Assembly: GCF_014651695.1 (NCBI RefSeq)
Contig: NZ_BMXJ01000003.1
Span: 399,046 to 463,045 of the forward strand
DNA: 64,000 nucleotides
Direction of reading: 5' to 3'
Source: Nocardiopsis terrae
Lineage (GTDB): Bacteria; Actinomycetota; Actinomycetes; Streptosporangiales; Streptosporangiaceae
A model generated the notes under the pieces. It was given only the letters and a program-made list of their open reading frames with translations, ran no database searches and was not told the DNA's origin. A program made the position numbers and the translations under genes. Of this stretch, positions 16,291 to 24,463 are shown in pieces; positions within the stretch are counted from its first letter, which is position 1; each line of letters opens with the position of its first letter.

Positions 16291-17445
16291 CTACTTCGGG
16301 AACCGCAGCGTGGCACACGCCTCCACGGGGTGCACGTCCTCCTCCGGAGGGGCGCTCTGCTCGGTCTGGGGCAGTTCGGTGAAACCGGCGTCCGACATCA
16401 CCGCCGCACGCAGCATCAGCGCGCTGGCCGGAGCCTTGAAGCCCGCGTTCGGGTCGTCGAGATTCCTGGGTGAGGTGTCCACCAGGACCGGTGAGTGGTA
16501 CGAACCCCACAGCTCGGGCTCGTTGATCCGGTCGGAACCCAGCAGCAGCGTCTCCACCCGGGCCTCCGACAGCATCGGCAGGACGGACTCGGTGCCCCTG
16601 ACAGCCTGGTCGTGGGCGAGCTTGCGCTGGTAGTCGGAGAAGGCCTGTGCGTGCTCCTCCCGGATCAGCTCGTGAAGGCACTCCTCAGCGGCCTCGTGCA
16701 GGCGCTCCTCGGCGTCGGCGCCGCCGCGCCCGCCCGCGACCACCTTGATCGGGATCGTGAGCTGGCGGGGGCCGAGGTTGTCACGCAGGTAGGCGATGGC
16801 CTCGTCGTCACCGCCGACGATGATCGCCGCGGCGTCGACCTTGCGTACCGCCTGACGCACCATCTCGGCGACCTGGGCGGTGTTCTCCTTCCACAGCTCC
16901 TGGGAGATGTTGGTGTCGGCACGGCGGCCTCCGGCATCACCGCGCTGGCCGGGGTGGACTCGTCCCTGCGATTCCATGTCCTGCAGGTCGTAGCCCTCGT
17001 TCTCCATTTCCACCGTGGGTTTGGCAGCGGGCTGTGCGGTGTAGGCGAACACCTTGGCGTGGATCCGGTCCAGGGCCACCAGGACGTAGGGGACGCTACG
17101 GCCCCGGTCGACCGCCAGGGGGAGGACATCGGGGATGGGAAGCAGCGAGGCCCGGTCCTGCCTGGGTGTTTCGGCGAGTGTGTGAGCCCCCAGCAGACGC
17201 CCCTCGGAAGCGTAGAGCGCCTGTCCGTGGTCGCCGTAGGCGCGGGAGTCACCCTGCCCGATGGCCTCCTCCAGGACGTCGAGTGTGGCTTTGTCGGTCC
17301 CGAGATCGGCCAGGTGTTCGCGCAGGTGCCGCCAGCGCAGTTCGATCTTCTTCTCGGCGTCCGTGGTGTCGCGGCTGGTGTCCAGGTGCACCGAGGCCAC
17401 TGGGCCGTCGCTTTCGTACAGAGGTCGCAGAAAACCAAGGTCCAT
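16291..17445 (-). CDS. Rv2629/Balon-like aeRF1-domain protein (candidate ribosome hibernation factor)
   Basis: The 384-residue protein resembles the mycobacterial Rv2629 / bacterial eRF1-like (baeRF) family throughout. The N-terminal segment runs DGPVASVHLDTSRDT...ELRWRHLREHL. The middle VPYVLVALDRIHAKVF domain resembles eRF1 domain 2, and the AAAIIVGGDDEAIAYL plus VETLLLGSDR segments resemble domain 3. Members of this family (Balon in Psychrobacter, Rv2629/MSMEG_1130 in mycobacteria) bind the ribosomal A site during stress; that role is transferred here by family. The gene stands alone between a VOC gene and an MFS gene, so context adds nothing. Confidence 0.8.
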   Translation of the reverse strand: MDLGFLRPLYESDGPVASVHLDTSRDTTDAEKKIELRWRHLREHLADLGTDKATLDVLEEAIGQGDSRAYGDHGQALYASEGRLLGAHTLAETPRQDRASLLPIPDVLPLAVDRGRSVPYVLVALDRIHAKVFAYTAQPAAKPTVEMENEGYDLQDMESQGRVHPGQRGDAGGRRADTNISQELWKENTAQVAEMVRQAVRKVDAAAIIVGGDDEAIAYLRDNLGPRQLTIPIKVVAGGRGGADAEERLHEAAEECLHELIREEHAQAFSDYQRKLAHDQAVRGTESVLPMLSEARVETLLLGSDRINEPELWGSYHSPVLVDTSPRNLDDPNAGFKAPASALMLRAAVMSDAGFTELPQTEQSAPPEEDVHPVEACATLRFPK

Positions 17446-17621
17446 AGTCTGCGGGGCGTGTGTACCCCCGCCCCGCCCACCTCCTTCTCGGGGTCGGCCT
17501 GCGAGTCATCCTGGGGGCCATGGTGGTGTCCGACAGCACGCCACGTCGAACGAGACACGGTCCTTGCCCGATGATTTCCAGATTTTTCCCGTCCGTACCT
17601 CCCGGGTGAGCCCGGGGACGG

Positions 17622-18911
17622 TCAGGCCGGATCCGGGGCCTCGGCCAGTGCCCGGTCGATCGCCCCGGCGGTGAGCACCAGGGCGGGGGCCCAGGCCAGG
17701 GCCAGACCGATCAGCCCCGCCCCCACGAAGGGGGCCGACAGCGCCCACTCGCGCCCCAGCGGCCCCTCCAGGGCGGCGGCCAGGGCCCCGCCCAGGGCCA
17801 ACCCCACCGACAGCATCCCCCAGGACAGGGTCCGGTGGGCGCTGAAGGCCCGGGAGCGCAACCGGTCGGGGGTCAACCGCTGGAACAGCGAGAGCACGGT
17901 GATGTTCCACCAGGTCGAGGCGAACCCGGTGAGGAGATAGCAGACCGCGAACACCGCGACGTCGTGCAGCAGGCCCACGGTGAGCGCGCTCGCACCCAGG
18001 ACCGCCAGGATCACGGTCAGGGCGGTGGAGGGGTGGATCCGCGCGGAGAAGGAGGGCACCACCAGCGCCCCCAGGACCGCCCCCGCCGCGGTGACGGTCA
18101 TCAGAAGCCCGTATCCCTGCGGCCCCACATCCAGCACGTCCTGGGCGAAGAGCACCAGCACCGACCCCATCAGCGCCGAGGCCAGGTTGGACGCCCCCGT
18201 GACCAGCGCCAGCGGGCGCAGTACCGGGTGACGCCACAACCACACCATCCCCTCACGCAACATGGAACGGACGGAGGGCCGGGGTCCCCCGGCCGGTGCC
18301 GGGTGGAAGTTCCCGCGCAGGCTGAGCAGGCAGACCACGGCCAGCAGGACGAGTACGGCCTGGGCGCCGAAAGCCCACGCGGTGGAGGCGGCCAGCAGCG
18401 CACCGGCCAGCGGGGCGCCCAGGAACTTGTTGAGTACCCGCTCCACCGCCTGGAGGTAACCGTTGGCCCGCTCCAGCCGCGAGTGCGGTACCACGGTGGG
18501 CACCACCGACTGCGCGGTGTTGTCGAAGAACACCTCGCACGCCCCCACCGCCAGGGCCACCGCGATCAGCAACGGGATCGACCCGGCTTCCAGGGCGACC
18601 ACAGCGGTCAGGGAGACCAGCAGCAGCGCCTTGGCTCCCCCGCCGGCCACCATCAGGCGGCGCCGGTCGACCCGGTCGCCCACCACCCCGGCGACCAGGG
18701 CGAACAACCAGGGCAGGCGGGTGGCCGCGCCCACCGACGCGACCAGGAAGGGGTCGTCGGTGAGGGTGGTGGCGTACCAGGGCAGTGCCACCACCGCGAT
18801 CCCATCGCCCAGGTTGCCCAGGCCCACCGCCCCCAGGAGTTTACGGAACTCCACGCCCAGGGGGGCGCGGCGGGGGCGTTCGGCCGCGGGCTGCGGTGTT
18901 TTCTGGGCCAT
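17622..18911 (-). CDS. MFS transporter (MFS_3-like exporter)
   Basis: This 429-residue protein has about 12 hydrophobic segments and motif A-like GVVGDRVDRRRLMV after the second, indicating a proton-driven exporter of the DHA/MFS_3 type. The ATG at 18911 is preceded by GGAAGG. It is divergent from an AraC-type regulator with a GyrI-like effector domain, an arrangement typical of drug-inducible efflux. The substrate cannot be deduced. Confidence 0.87.
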   Translation of the reverse strand: MAQKTPQPAAERPRRAPLGVEFRKLLGAVGLGNLGDGIAVVALPWYATTLTDDPFLVASVGAATRLPWLFALVAGVVGDRVDRRRLMVAGGGAKALLLVSLTAVVALEAGSIPLLIAVALAVGACEVFFDNTAQSVVPTVVPHSRLERANGYLQAVERVLNKFLGAPLAGALLAASTAWAFGAQAVLVLLAVVCLLSLRGNFHPAPAGGPRPSVRSMLREGMVWLWRHPVLRPLALVTGASNLASALMGSVLVLFAQDVLDVGPQGYGLLMTVTAAGAVLGALVVPSFSARIHPSTALTVILAVLGASALTVGLLHDVAVFAVCYLLTGFASTWWNITVLSLFQRLTPDRLRSRAFSAHRTLSWGMLSVGLALGGALAAALEGPLGREWALSAPFVGAGLIGLALAWAPALVLTAGAIDRALAEAPDPA

Positions 18912-19116
18912 GGGGCCTTCCGGGTGGGGGTGGAGCGGTCTGAGGCCGACACGGTGAAGCGTAGGCGGACGGGACGACAGGCGGTCTTCCCTCGGCAGAA
19001 ACCCGTCCGGGGCACAGGTCGAGGAGGGGAACCGACCTGACCGGAGGCGAACCCGAACTGTCGGGTCGGGGCGGGGGCGCCGTCCGTAACTTGGCTGGTG
19101 AACGAGGGAGGAACAG

Positions 19117-19995
19117 GTGCTGGACCGGTTGAACGAGGCGCTCGGACGGGTCGAGGAGAACCCGGGGGAACCGGTGGACGTGGCCGCGATGGCACGGGCC
19201 GCGCTCACCTCCGAGCACCACTTCCGGAGGATGTTCTCGGTGCTGGCGGGGATGCCGATCTCCGAGTACGTGCGTCGGCGCCGCCTCACCCTGGCCGGGG
19301 CCGAGGTGATCGAGGGCAGGGACACCCTGCTCGACATCGCGGTCCGCTACGGCTACGGGTCGGCGGAGGCCTTCGGGCGGGCGTTCCGGGCCGTGCACGG
19401 GATCAGCCCGGGCCAGGCCCGGCGCTCGGGTGCCGCGCTCAGCTCCCAGTCACGACTGACCTTCCACCTCACCGTCGAAGGGAGCACCGCCATGCGTTAC
19501 CGGATCGTCGAGAAGGAGGCGTTCCGCCTCATCGGCCCCGGGACCCGGGTCCCGCTGGTCCACGAGGGCGTCAACCAGCCCGTGGTCGAGTTCGTCCGGG
19601 GTCTGGGCAGGGACGTCCACGAGCGGGTCGGGGAACTGTCCGACCAGGAGCCGCACGGCGGCCTGTCGGTCACCGTCACCCACGATCCCGACCAGCGGGA
19701 GGGCAGCGACGTCGACTTCTACGTGGCGGCCGCCAGTTCCGCCCCCGAGGTCCCCGAGGGCATGGAGGCCCTGGAGGTACCCGCGGGCACCTGGGTGGCC
19801 TTCCAGTTCGAACGGGTGACCTCTCCCGAGTCCATCCAGCGGATCTGGGTGTACGCCCACTCGGAGTGGTTCCCGGCCAATCCCGCCTACCGGGCCAGGC
19901 AGGGCCCGCAGATGGTGAGGGTGGAGTACGAGGGGCCGGACGGAAACCTCGCCACGGGCGAGGTGTGGATGCCGGTGGAGAGAACCGTCGTCTGA
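19117..19995 (+). CDS. AraC-family regulator with GyrI-like effector-binding domain
   Basis: The 292-residue protein has two AraC helix-turn-helix units in residues 1-105 (LTSEHHFRRMF and IAVRYGYGSAEAFGRAF, then HGISPGQARR) followed by a GyrI/BmrR-like ligand domain of about 155 residues beginning near MRYRIVEKEAFRLIG. This is the Rob/SoxS-like layout that binds hydrophobic drugs. GTG 19117 is chosen for GAGGGAGG six bases upstream. It probably activates the divergent MFS gene. Confidence 0.88.
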   Translation: MLDRLNEALGRVEENPGEPVDVAAMARAALTSEHHFRRMFSVLAGMPISEYVRRRRLTLAGAEVIEGRDTLLDIAVRYGYGSAEAFGRAFRAVHGISPGQARRSGAALSSQSRLTFHLTVEGSTAMRYRIVEKEAFRLIGPGTRVPLVHEGVNQPVVEFVRGLGRDVHERVGELSDQEPHGGLSVTVTHDPDQREGSDVDFYVAAASSAPEVPEGMEALEVPAGTWVAFQFERVTSPESIQRIWVYAHSEWFPANPAYRARQGPQMVRVEYEGPDGNLATGEVWMPVERTVV

Positions 19996-20044
19996 CCCGG
20001 TCCGCCCCCGGCCCGACGGTCCGTCCGGTCCGGGGGGCGGGCGT

Positions 20045-20067
20045 TCCCGGGGCAGAGCGCCCCGGGA
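20045..20067. terminator. Bidirectional terminator hairpin
   Basis: TCCCGGGGC-AGAGC-GCCCCGGGA forms a 9-bp GC-rich stem between the convergent AraC and alpha/beta hydrolase genes, abutting the hydrolase stop codon. Confidence 0.65.
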
Positions 20068-20922
20068 TCAGAGTGCGCGGGAGCGGGTGCGGGCCTGTTC
20101 CAGAAAGCGGCGCAGGACCTCGTTGAACCGGTCCGGGCGCTCCAGGTTGGGCAGGTGCCCGGCGCCCTCGATGATCTCCACGACCGAGTCCGGGACCTGG
20201 ACGTGCATCAGCTCGGCTCCCCCGGGCGGGGTGAAACCGTCGTGCTGTCCCACCAGCAGCAGGGTGGGCGCGGAGATGCGTTTGAGCAGCGGGGTGTGGT
20301 CGGGGCGTTCGGCCCTGCCCAGCTGTGCTGCGGCAGCCCCTTCGGGCGGGGCCGCGTACATCATGGCGCGCACGTGGTCGGCGACCGCGGGCAGGTCGCG
20401 TACGTTCTCGGCGGTCATCATGCCGACCAGCATCTCGTCGGCGTAGCCGCGCATGCCCTCTTCGCGCAGACGTGCGGCCATCCTCTTGCGGGAGAGCCTG
20501 CCCTGGTCCGTCTCGGGCATCGGGTTGGTCGCCGCCAGGGTCAGTGAGTCCACCCGGTCGGGGAAGAGCCGGTACATCTCCAACGCGACCTGTCCGCCCA
20601 TGGACAGGCCCACCACGTTGACCACGTCCAGCTCCAGGTGGTCCAGGAGCGCGGCCAGATCCCGGGCCAGGGTGTCCATCGAGGTCACTCCGGGCACGAC
20701 GGTGCTGCGCCCGTAGCCGCGCAGGTCCGGGACGATCGCCCGGTACCCGCGTCCGGCCAGTGCCCGGACCTGGGGTTCCCACATGCTCTTGTCGAAGGGG
20801 TGGCCGTGGATGAACAGGACGGGGCACCCTGCTCCACGGTCGGTGTAACTGACGCTGATCCCGCGCACGGACGCAAGGCCCGGGCCGTCACTGTTCGCGG
20901 TGTTCGTCGTCTGGTGTGTCAC
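20068..20922 (-). CDS. Alpha/beta hydrolase
   Basis: The 284-residue protein has the alpha/beta-hydrolase core: oxyanion FIHGHPFDKSMW, nucleophile elbow GLSMGG, acid in LLVGQHDGFTP and the catalytic histidine in EGAGHLPNLERP. It most resembles 3-oxoadipate enol-lactonase / haloperoxidase-type esterases, but the substrate is undetermined. The start is a GTG at 20922 with little Shine-Dalgarno signal. It is transcribed in the same direction as the MFS gene beyond it (107 nt upstream), so co-transcription is possible. Confidence 0.85.
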   Translation of the reverse strand: MTHQTTNTANSDGPGLASVRGISVSYTDRGAGCPVLFIHGHPFDKSMWEPQVRALAGRGYRAIVPDLRGYGRSTVVPGVTSMDTLARDLAALLDHLELDVVNVVGLSMGGQVALEMYRLFPDRVDSLTLAATNPMPETDQGRLSRKRMAARLREEGMRGYADEMLVGMMTAENVRDLPAVADHVRAMMYAAPPEGAAAAQLGRAERPDHTPLLKRISAPTLLLVGQHDGFTPPGGAELMHVQVPDSVVEIIEGAGHLPNLERPDRFNEVLRRFLEQARTRSRAL

Positions 20923-21029
20923 AACAAACGATGCTATTCACGGATGCAAGGGGATGAACAGGGGGCGCCGGGAAAGCGGGCGGGCCGCAGGCGGTTCCTC
21001 CCCGCCCACGGCCCGCGCACCGTATCAGT

Positions 21030-22262
21030 TCATCGCGCCGACGCCCGGCGGTTGCCGCCCCGGGCCATCAGCACGGCCGTGAGGAGGTAGGGGGCAGCGA
21101 ACAGCACGAAGGCCGGCCCGTGCCCGAGTACCAGGAACGCCCCTGCGTACAGCGGGAAGGACAGGATGTTCACCGCCTCCGTACCCAGACCGGCCAGGGA
21201 GGTGACGGTGGCCCGGCCGGGTCCGGTGATGCTGTCCTGGAGCCGGGCGTCGACTACCACGTTCATCATTTGGCACACGCCGAAACCACCGCCGAGCAGG
21301 ATCCAGCCGACCGGGTTCCCCAACAGGGCCCCCGCGCCGATCGCCACGGCGGCCAGGGCCAAGAGCACCCCGAGGGTCCGCGGGGACAGGCGGGAGGCGG
21401 GGCCGGCGAGCAGCCCGCCCGCGGTGACGCAGACCCACACCGTCAGCACCACCAGTGGCACGTCCTGGTCGGCCACCCCGGCGGAGGCGGCCAGCAGGGG
21501 GACGTACTCCTCGAGCATCTCCCAGAACACGGTGACGACCACGACCAGCACGATCGCGTGGCGCACGGTCCGGCTGCCGCGCGCCTCGGTCAGGCCGGCC
21601 CGCAGGGTCCGCAGGTAGCCCGGAGCGGGATCAGCTCCTTCTGCCAGGTCGGTCGCGGTGCCGTCGGAGCGCGGGGGGCGGTTCTCCGGCAGGGCCGTAC
21701 CGGCGAGCGCGCACAGCACGCAGGCGGCCACGCTGGCCGCACCGATCGCCGCGTAGCCGCCGTGGGCCATCACCGGCACGGCGAGCAGGGTCGCCGTGCC
21801 CACCGAGGCCACGCCCAGGGCCCGGGCCACCCCCATGACCCGGGCGTACCGGCCGGCGGCGCCGCGGTGCGCGAGTTCGGTGTAGACGAGTGCTTCGAGG
21901 GCGCCCGAGGACAGTGCGCCGCCCGCGCCCCACAGGACGAACCCGAGGGCGAACGCCCAGTAGGACGGGAGGAGCAGCCACAGTGCGAACCCGGCGCCGG
22001 CCAGGAGCGGTGCGGCGGCGATCAGGTGGCGGCGGGGCACGACGTCGGCCCAGGCGCCGACCGGGATCGCCAGGAGCGCGCTGGTCAGGGACCACAGGAC
22101 GAAGAGCGAGCTGATCTGTGCGACGGACAGCCCGGTCTCGGTGAAGAGCAGGGCGTACAGCGGATAGAGGAGGACGAACTCCTCGAGGAGGGCGTAGGCG
22201 TAGAGCGGCCGGGTCAGCCCGGACGGGCGCGTGTCGGGCACGCGCGAAGGCAGGGTGGTCAT
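21030..22262 (-). CDS. MFS transporter
   Basis: The 410-residue product has about 12 hydrophobic segments and the motif A-like VGAWADVVPRRHLI between segments 2 and 3. The N-terminus begins close to the first helix (LYAYALLEEFVLLYPLYALLF), so the ATG at 22262 is credible. The internal loop near residues 180-195 is polar, separating the two six-helix halves. No adjacent regulator gives a substrate clue. Confidence 0.83.
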   Translation of the reverse strand: MTTLPSRVPDTRPSGLTRPLYAYALLEEFVLLYPLYALLFTETGLSVAQISSLFVLWSLTSALLAIPVGAWADVVPRRHLIAAAPLLAGAGFALWLLLPSYWAFALGFVLWGAGGALSSGALEALVYTELAHRGAAGRYARVMGVARALGVASVGTATLLAVPVMAHGGYAAIGAASVAACVLCALAGTALPENRPPRSDGTATDLAEGADPAPGYLRTLRAGLTEARGSRTVRHAIVLVVVVTVFWEMLEEYVPLLAASAGVADQDVPLVVLTVWVCVTAGGLLAGPASRLSPRTLGVLLALAAVAIGAGALLGNPVGWILLGGGFGVCQMMNVVVDARLQDSITGPGRATVTSLAGLGTEAVNILSFPLYAGAFLVLGHGPAFVLFAAPYLLTAVLMARGGNRRASAR

Positions 22263-22476
22263 GGAGGACTTTCGGTCGGGCGAACTGGGGCACCTGGGGT
22301 GGTGGTCACCCGGCGGTGCCCGGGCGTTCGCCTCGGACCGGCCTCGGCCGCAGCCTAGGAGTTAATGTCGCTGGTCCATGCGTCCAGGATAGGCGCCGGG
22401 GGCGGAGCGGCGCGAGGGGTTGCGGACTCCTTCGTCGGGCGCCGTCCCGGGGCCGGACGCTCGCATGGCCAGGCGT

Positions 22477-23121
22477 TCACCGCCAGTGCGGCCCCCGCAG
22501 GGCCGGATGCGGACCGAGCCTGGGGGCGGGCGGAAGGGGGTGGCGTTCGGGGACGGCCTGGAAGGCCTGGACCAGGTAGGCGGCCAACCTTCGGGAGGCG
22601 GCCAGGGCGTCCTCCCCGGAGTCGGCGGTGATGCCGCTGTTGGCCATCATCACCAGAGTGAGGTCGTCGCGGACGAAGTCGGGGCGCAACCGCCCGACGG
22701 CCTTGGCGCGGCGGGCGAGTTCGGCGAGGGCGTTCTCGACCCGGACCCGTTCCTGCTCGAAGACCGTGATGTCGGGGACGGAGGCCAGGAGCACGGTGGT
22801 GAGCCCCCGGTCGACGGCCTGCAGCTCACACAGTTGCTCGATCACGGTGCGGAAGCCGTGCCAGGGATCGGGGTCGGCGAGGGCGCGGTCGATGGCCGCC
22901 ACGCACTCGGTGATCTGATCGGTGAACACCTCGATGACCAGGTCGCTCTTGGCGGGGAAATGGCGGTAGAGAGTGGCGATCCCGACCCCGGCCCTGCGGG
23001 CGATCTCGGTCATGGACACGTCGAGGCCGCCCGCGGCGAAGGAGGTACGGGCGGTGCCGAGGATGCGGTGGTGGTTGTGCAGGGCGTCGGAGCGCGGCTT
23101 CCGAGAGGATTCCGTCGGCAT
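22477..23121 (-). CDS. TetR-family transcriptional regulator
   Basis: This 214-residue protein has a TetR HTH in residues about 12-60 (ILGTARTSFAAGGLDVSMTEIARRAGV, then IATLYRHFPAKSDLV) and an all-helical ligand domain ending GITADSGEDALAASRRLAAYL, typical of the SbtR-like subgroup. The ATG at 23121 is taken rather than the longer frame because the -10-like TAAAGT lies 7 nt upstream and the extra residues are unlike TetR. It is divergent from a quinone-oxidoreductase-type gene across a palindrome, a classical repressor/target pair. Confidence 0.9.
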   Translation of the reverse strand: MPTESSRKPRSDALHNHHRILGTARTSFAAGGLDVSMTEIARRAGVGIATLYRHFPAKSDLVIEVFTDQITECVAAIDRALADPDPWHGFRTVIEQLCELQAVDRGLTTVLLASVPDITVFEQERVRVENALAELARRAKAVGRLRPDFVRDDLTLVMMANSGITADSGEDALAASRRLAAYLVQAFQAVPERHPLPPAPRLGPHPALRGPHWR

Positions 23122-23128
23122 GCCTCTC

Positions 23129-23161
23129 ACTTTAACGCCAAACGGATCGCCCCCTCCGTTT
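23129..23161. promoter_or_regulatory. TetR leaderless -10 and operator palindrome
   Basis: TAAAGT (23134-23129, minus strand) ends 7 nt before the tetR ATG. Just beyond, AAACGGA-N8-TCCGTTT (23140-23161) is a perfect 7-bp inverted repeat placed to block both divergent promoters. Confidence 0.65.
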
Positions 23162-23234
23162 AGCTTGTTAGCTTCGACGACGAGGGCGGGGGACGACCAG
23201 CTCCTCCCCTGGATCGGAACGGACGGAGAAGACC

Positions 23235-24194
23235 TTGGCGGAGATGCGCGCAGCCCGCTTCGACGGCTACGGGGCACCCGAGGTGCTGTACGAGGGCAGG
23301 GCCCCCCGCCCCGAACCTGGCCGGGGCCAGGTTCTGGTGCGGGTGCACGCCAGCAGTGTCAACGGCGGTGAGCTGCTGATGCGCGCGGGGCGGCTCGCTC
23401 CACTGACCGGTCGGCGCTTTCCCAAGGGTATCGGCATCGACTTCGCTGGTGAGGTCGCGGAAGTGGACGCCCAGGTGAGCGGGCTCGCCGTGGGCGACCG
23501 GGTGTGGGGCACCGTGGGACGGGCCGGAGGCAGCGCCACCGCCGAGTACGTGGCCGTGCGCCCGGAGCAGGTGTCCCTCAGCCCCGCCGGGCTCGACCCG
23601 TTCCAAGCGGTCTCGTTGCCCGCAGGGGGCACCACCGGGATCACCGCGCTGCGGGACAAGGCGAGGGTCAGGCCGGGGGACCGGGTGCTCGTACGCGGGG
23701 CCGGCGGCGGGGTCGGCAGCGTGGTGGTCCAACTGGCCAAGGCCATGGGAACACACGTGACCGCACTGGCCGGGGCACGCAACCTCGACTTCGTCCGCGG
23801 CCTCGGCGCCGACGAGGCCTTCGACTACGCGACCACCGGCCCCGGGGAACTGGCCCGGCTGGAACGGTTCGACTCGGTCATCGACATCGTCGCCACCGAC
23901 CTGCCCGCCTACCGCCGGCTGCTCGCCCCGGGCGGACGCATGGTGGCCGTGAGTTTCGGGTCGTTCGCCTCGGTACTGCACATCCTGGGTTCGCAGGTGC
24001 TGGGGCGGCGTCGGACCATCTTCTTCAGCGGGAATCCCAAGACCGCGCTCTTAGCCGACCTGGCCGGGTACGTGGAACGCGGTGAGGTCCGCCCGGTCGT
24101 GGACACGGTGCACGAGCTCACCGACATCGCCAAGGCCCACCGCGCACTGGAGGCCGGGGGTGTGCGGGGCAAGCACGTCATCAGCCTGCTCTGA
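23235..24194 (+). CDS. NADPH:quinone oxidoreductase / zinc-independent MDR protein
   Basis: The 319-residue protein is a medium-chain dehydrogenase/reductase: the GroES-like N-terminal domain (ARFDGYGAPEVLYEGRAP) is followed by the NADPH motif VRGAGGGVGSVVVQLAKAMG near residue 155. The zinc-binding cysteines of alcohol dehydrogenases are absent, as in quinone oxidoreductases, which reduce quinones and enones. TTG 23235 (GGAGAA six bases upstream) and ATG 23244 are both possible starts. The divergent TetR gene probably represses it until a reactive quinone-like inducer appears. Confidence 0.87.
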   Translation: MAEMRAARFDGYGAPEVLYEGRAPRPEPGRGQVLVRVHASSVNGGELLMRAGRLAPLTGRRFPKGIGIDFAGEVAEVDAQVSGLAVGDRVWGTVGRAGGSATAEYVAVRPEQVSLSPAGLDPFQAVSLPAGGTTGITALRDKARVRPGDRVLVRGAGGGVGSVVVQLAKAMGTHVTALAGARNLDFVRGLGADEAFDYATTGPGELARLERFDSVIDIVATDLPAYRRLLAPGGRMVAVSFGSFASVLHILGSQVLGRRRTIFFSGNPKTALLADLAGYVERGEVRPVVDTVHELTDIAKAHRALEAGGVRGKHVISLL

Positions 24195-24304
24195 GCCGTG
24201 CTCGAGGTGACCAGGGGTCGGCGCCGGACCGGGGATGACGCGGGGCGCGGGCACGGGGCGGAAGGCGGCGGCGACACCAACGCCTGGAAATTACAGAAAC
24301 GCCC

Positions 24305-24337
24305 AGTTCACAACCCTCAGTTACTTTTCAGTCACTC
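24305..24337 (+). promoter_or_regulatory. Direct repeats upstream of phoD (possible PHO box)
   Basis: GTTCAC and two 11-nt repeats, TCAGTTACTTT and TCAGTCACTCT (9 of 11 identical), sit upstream of the phosphatase gene. Actinobacterial PhoP boxes are 11-nt direct repeats related to GTTCACC, so this is a possible but imperfect match. Confidence 0.35.
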
Positions 24338-24463
24338 TGGGGAGGACAATGTTCACCGTGCAGTGGTTGGGACGTACTGCTTTCCGTGGCGGGATGGAGC
24401 ACGGCTTCTCCCGTCCTGAGCGCTCGCCGGGGCGGCCCCCACGTGAACTCCAGGAGACCGTGC

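Noticed and set aside
22263..22476. Short plus-strand frames in the MFS/TetR spacer
   Set aside because: They overlap one another, start without ribosome sites and show no family features.
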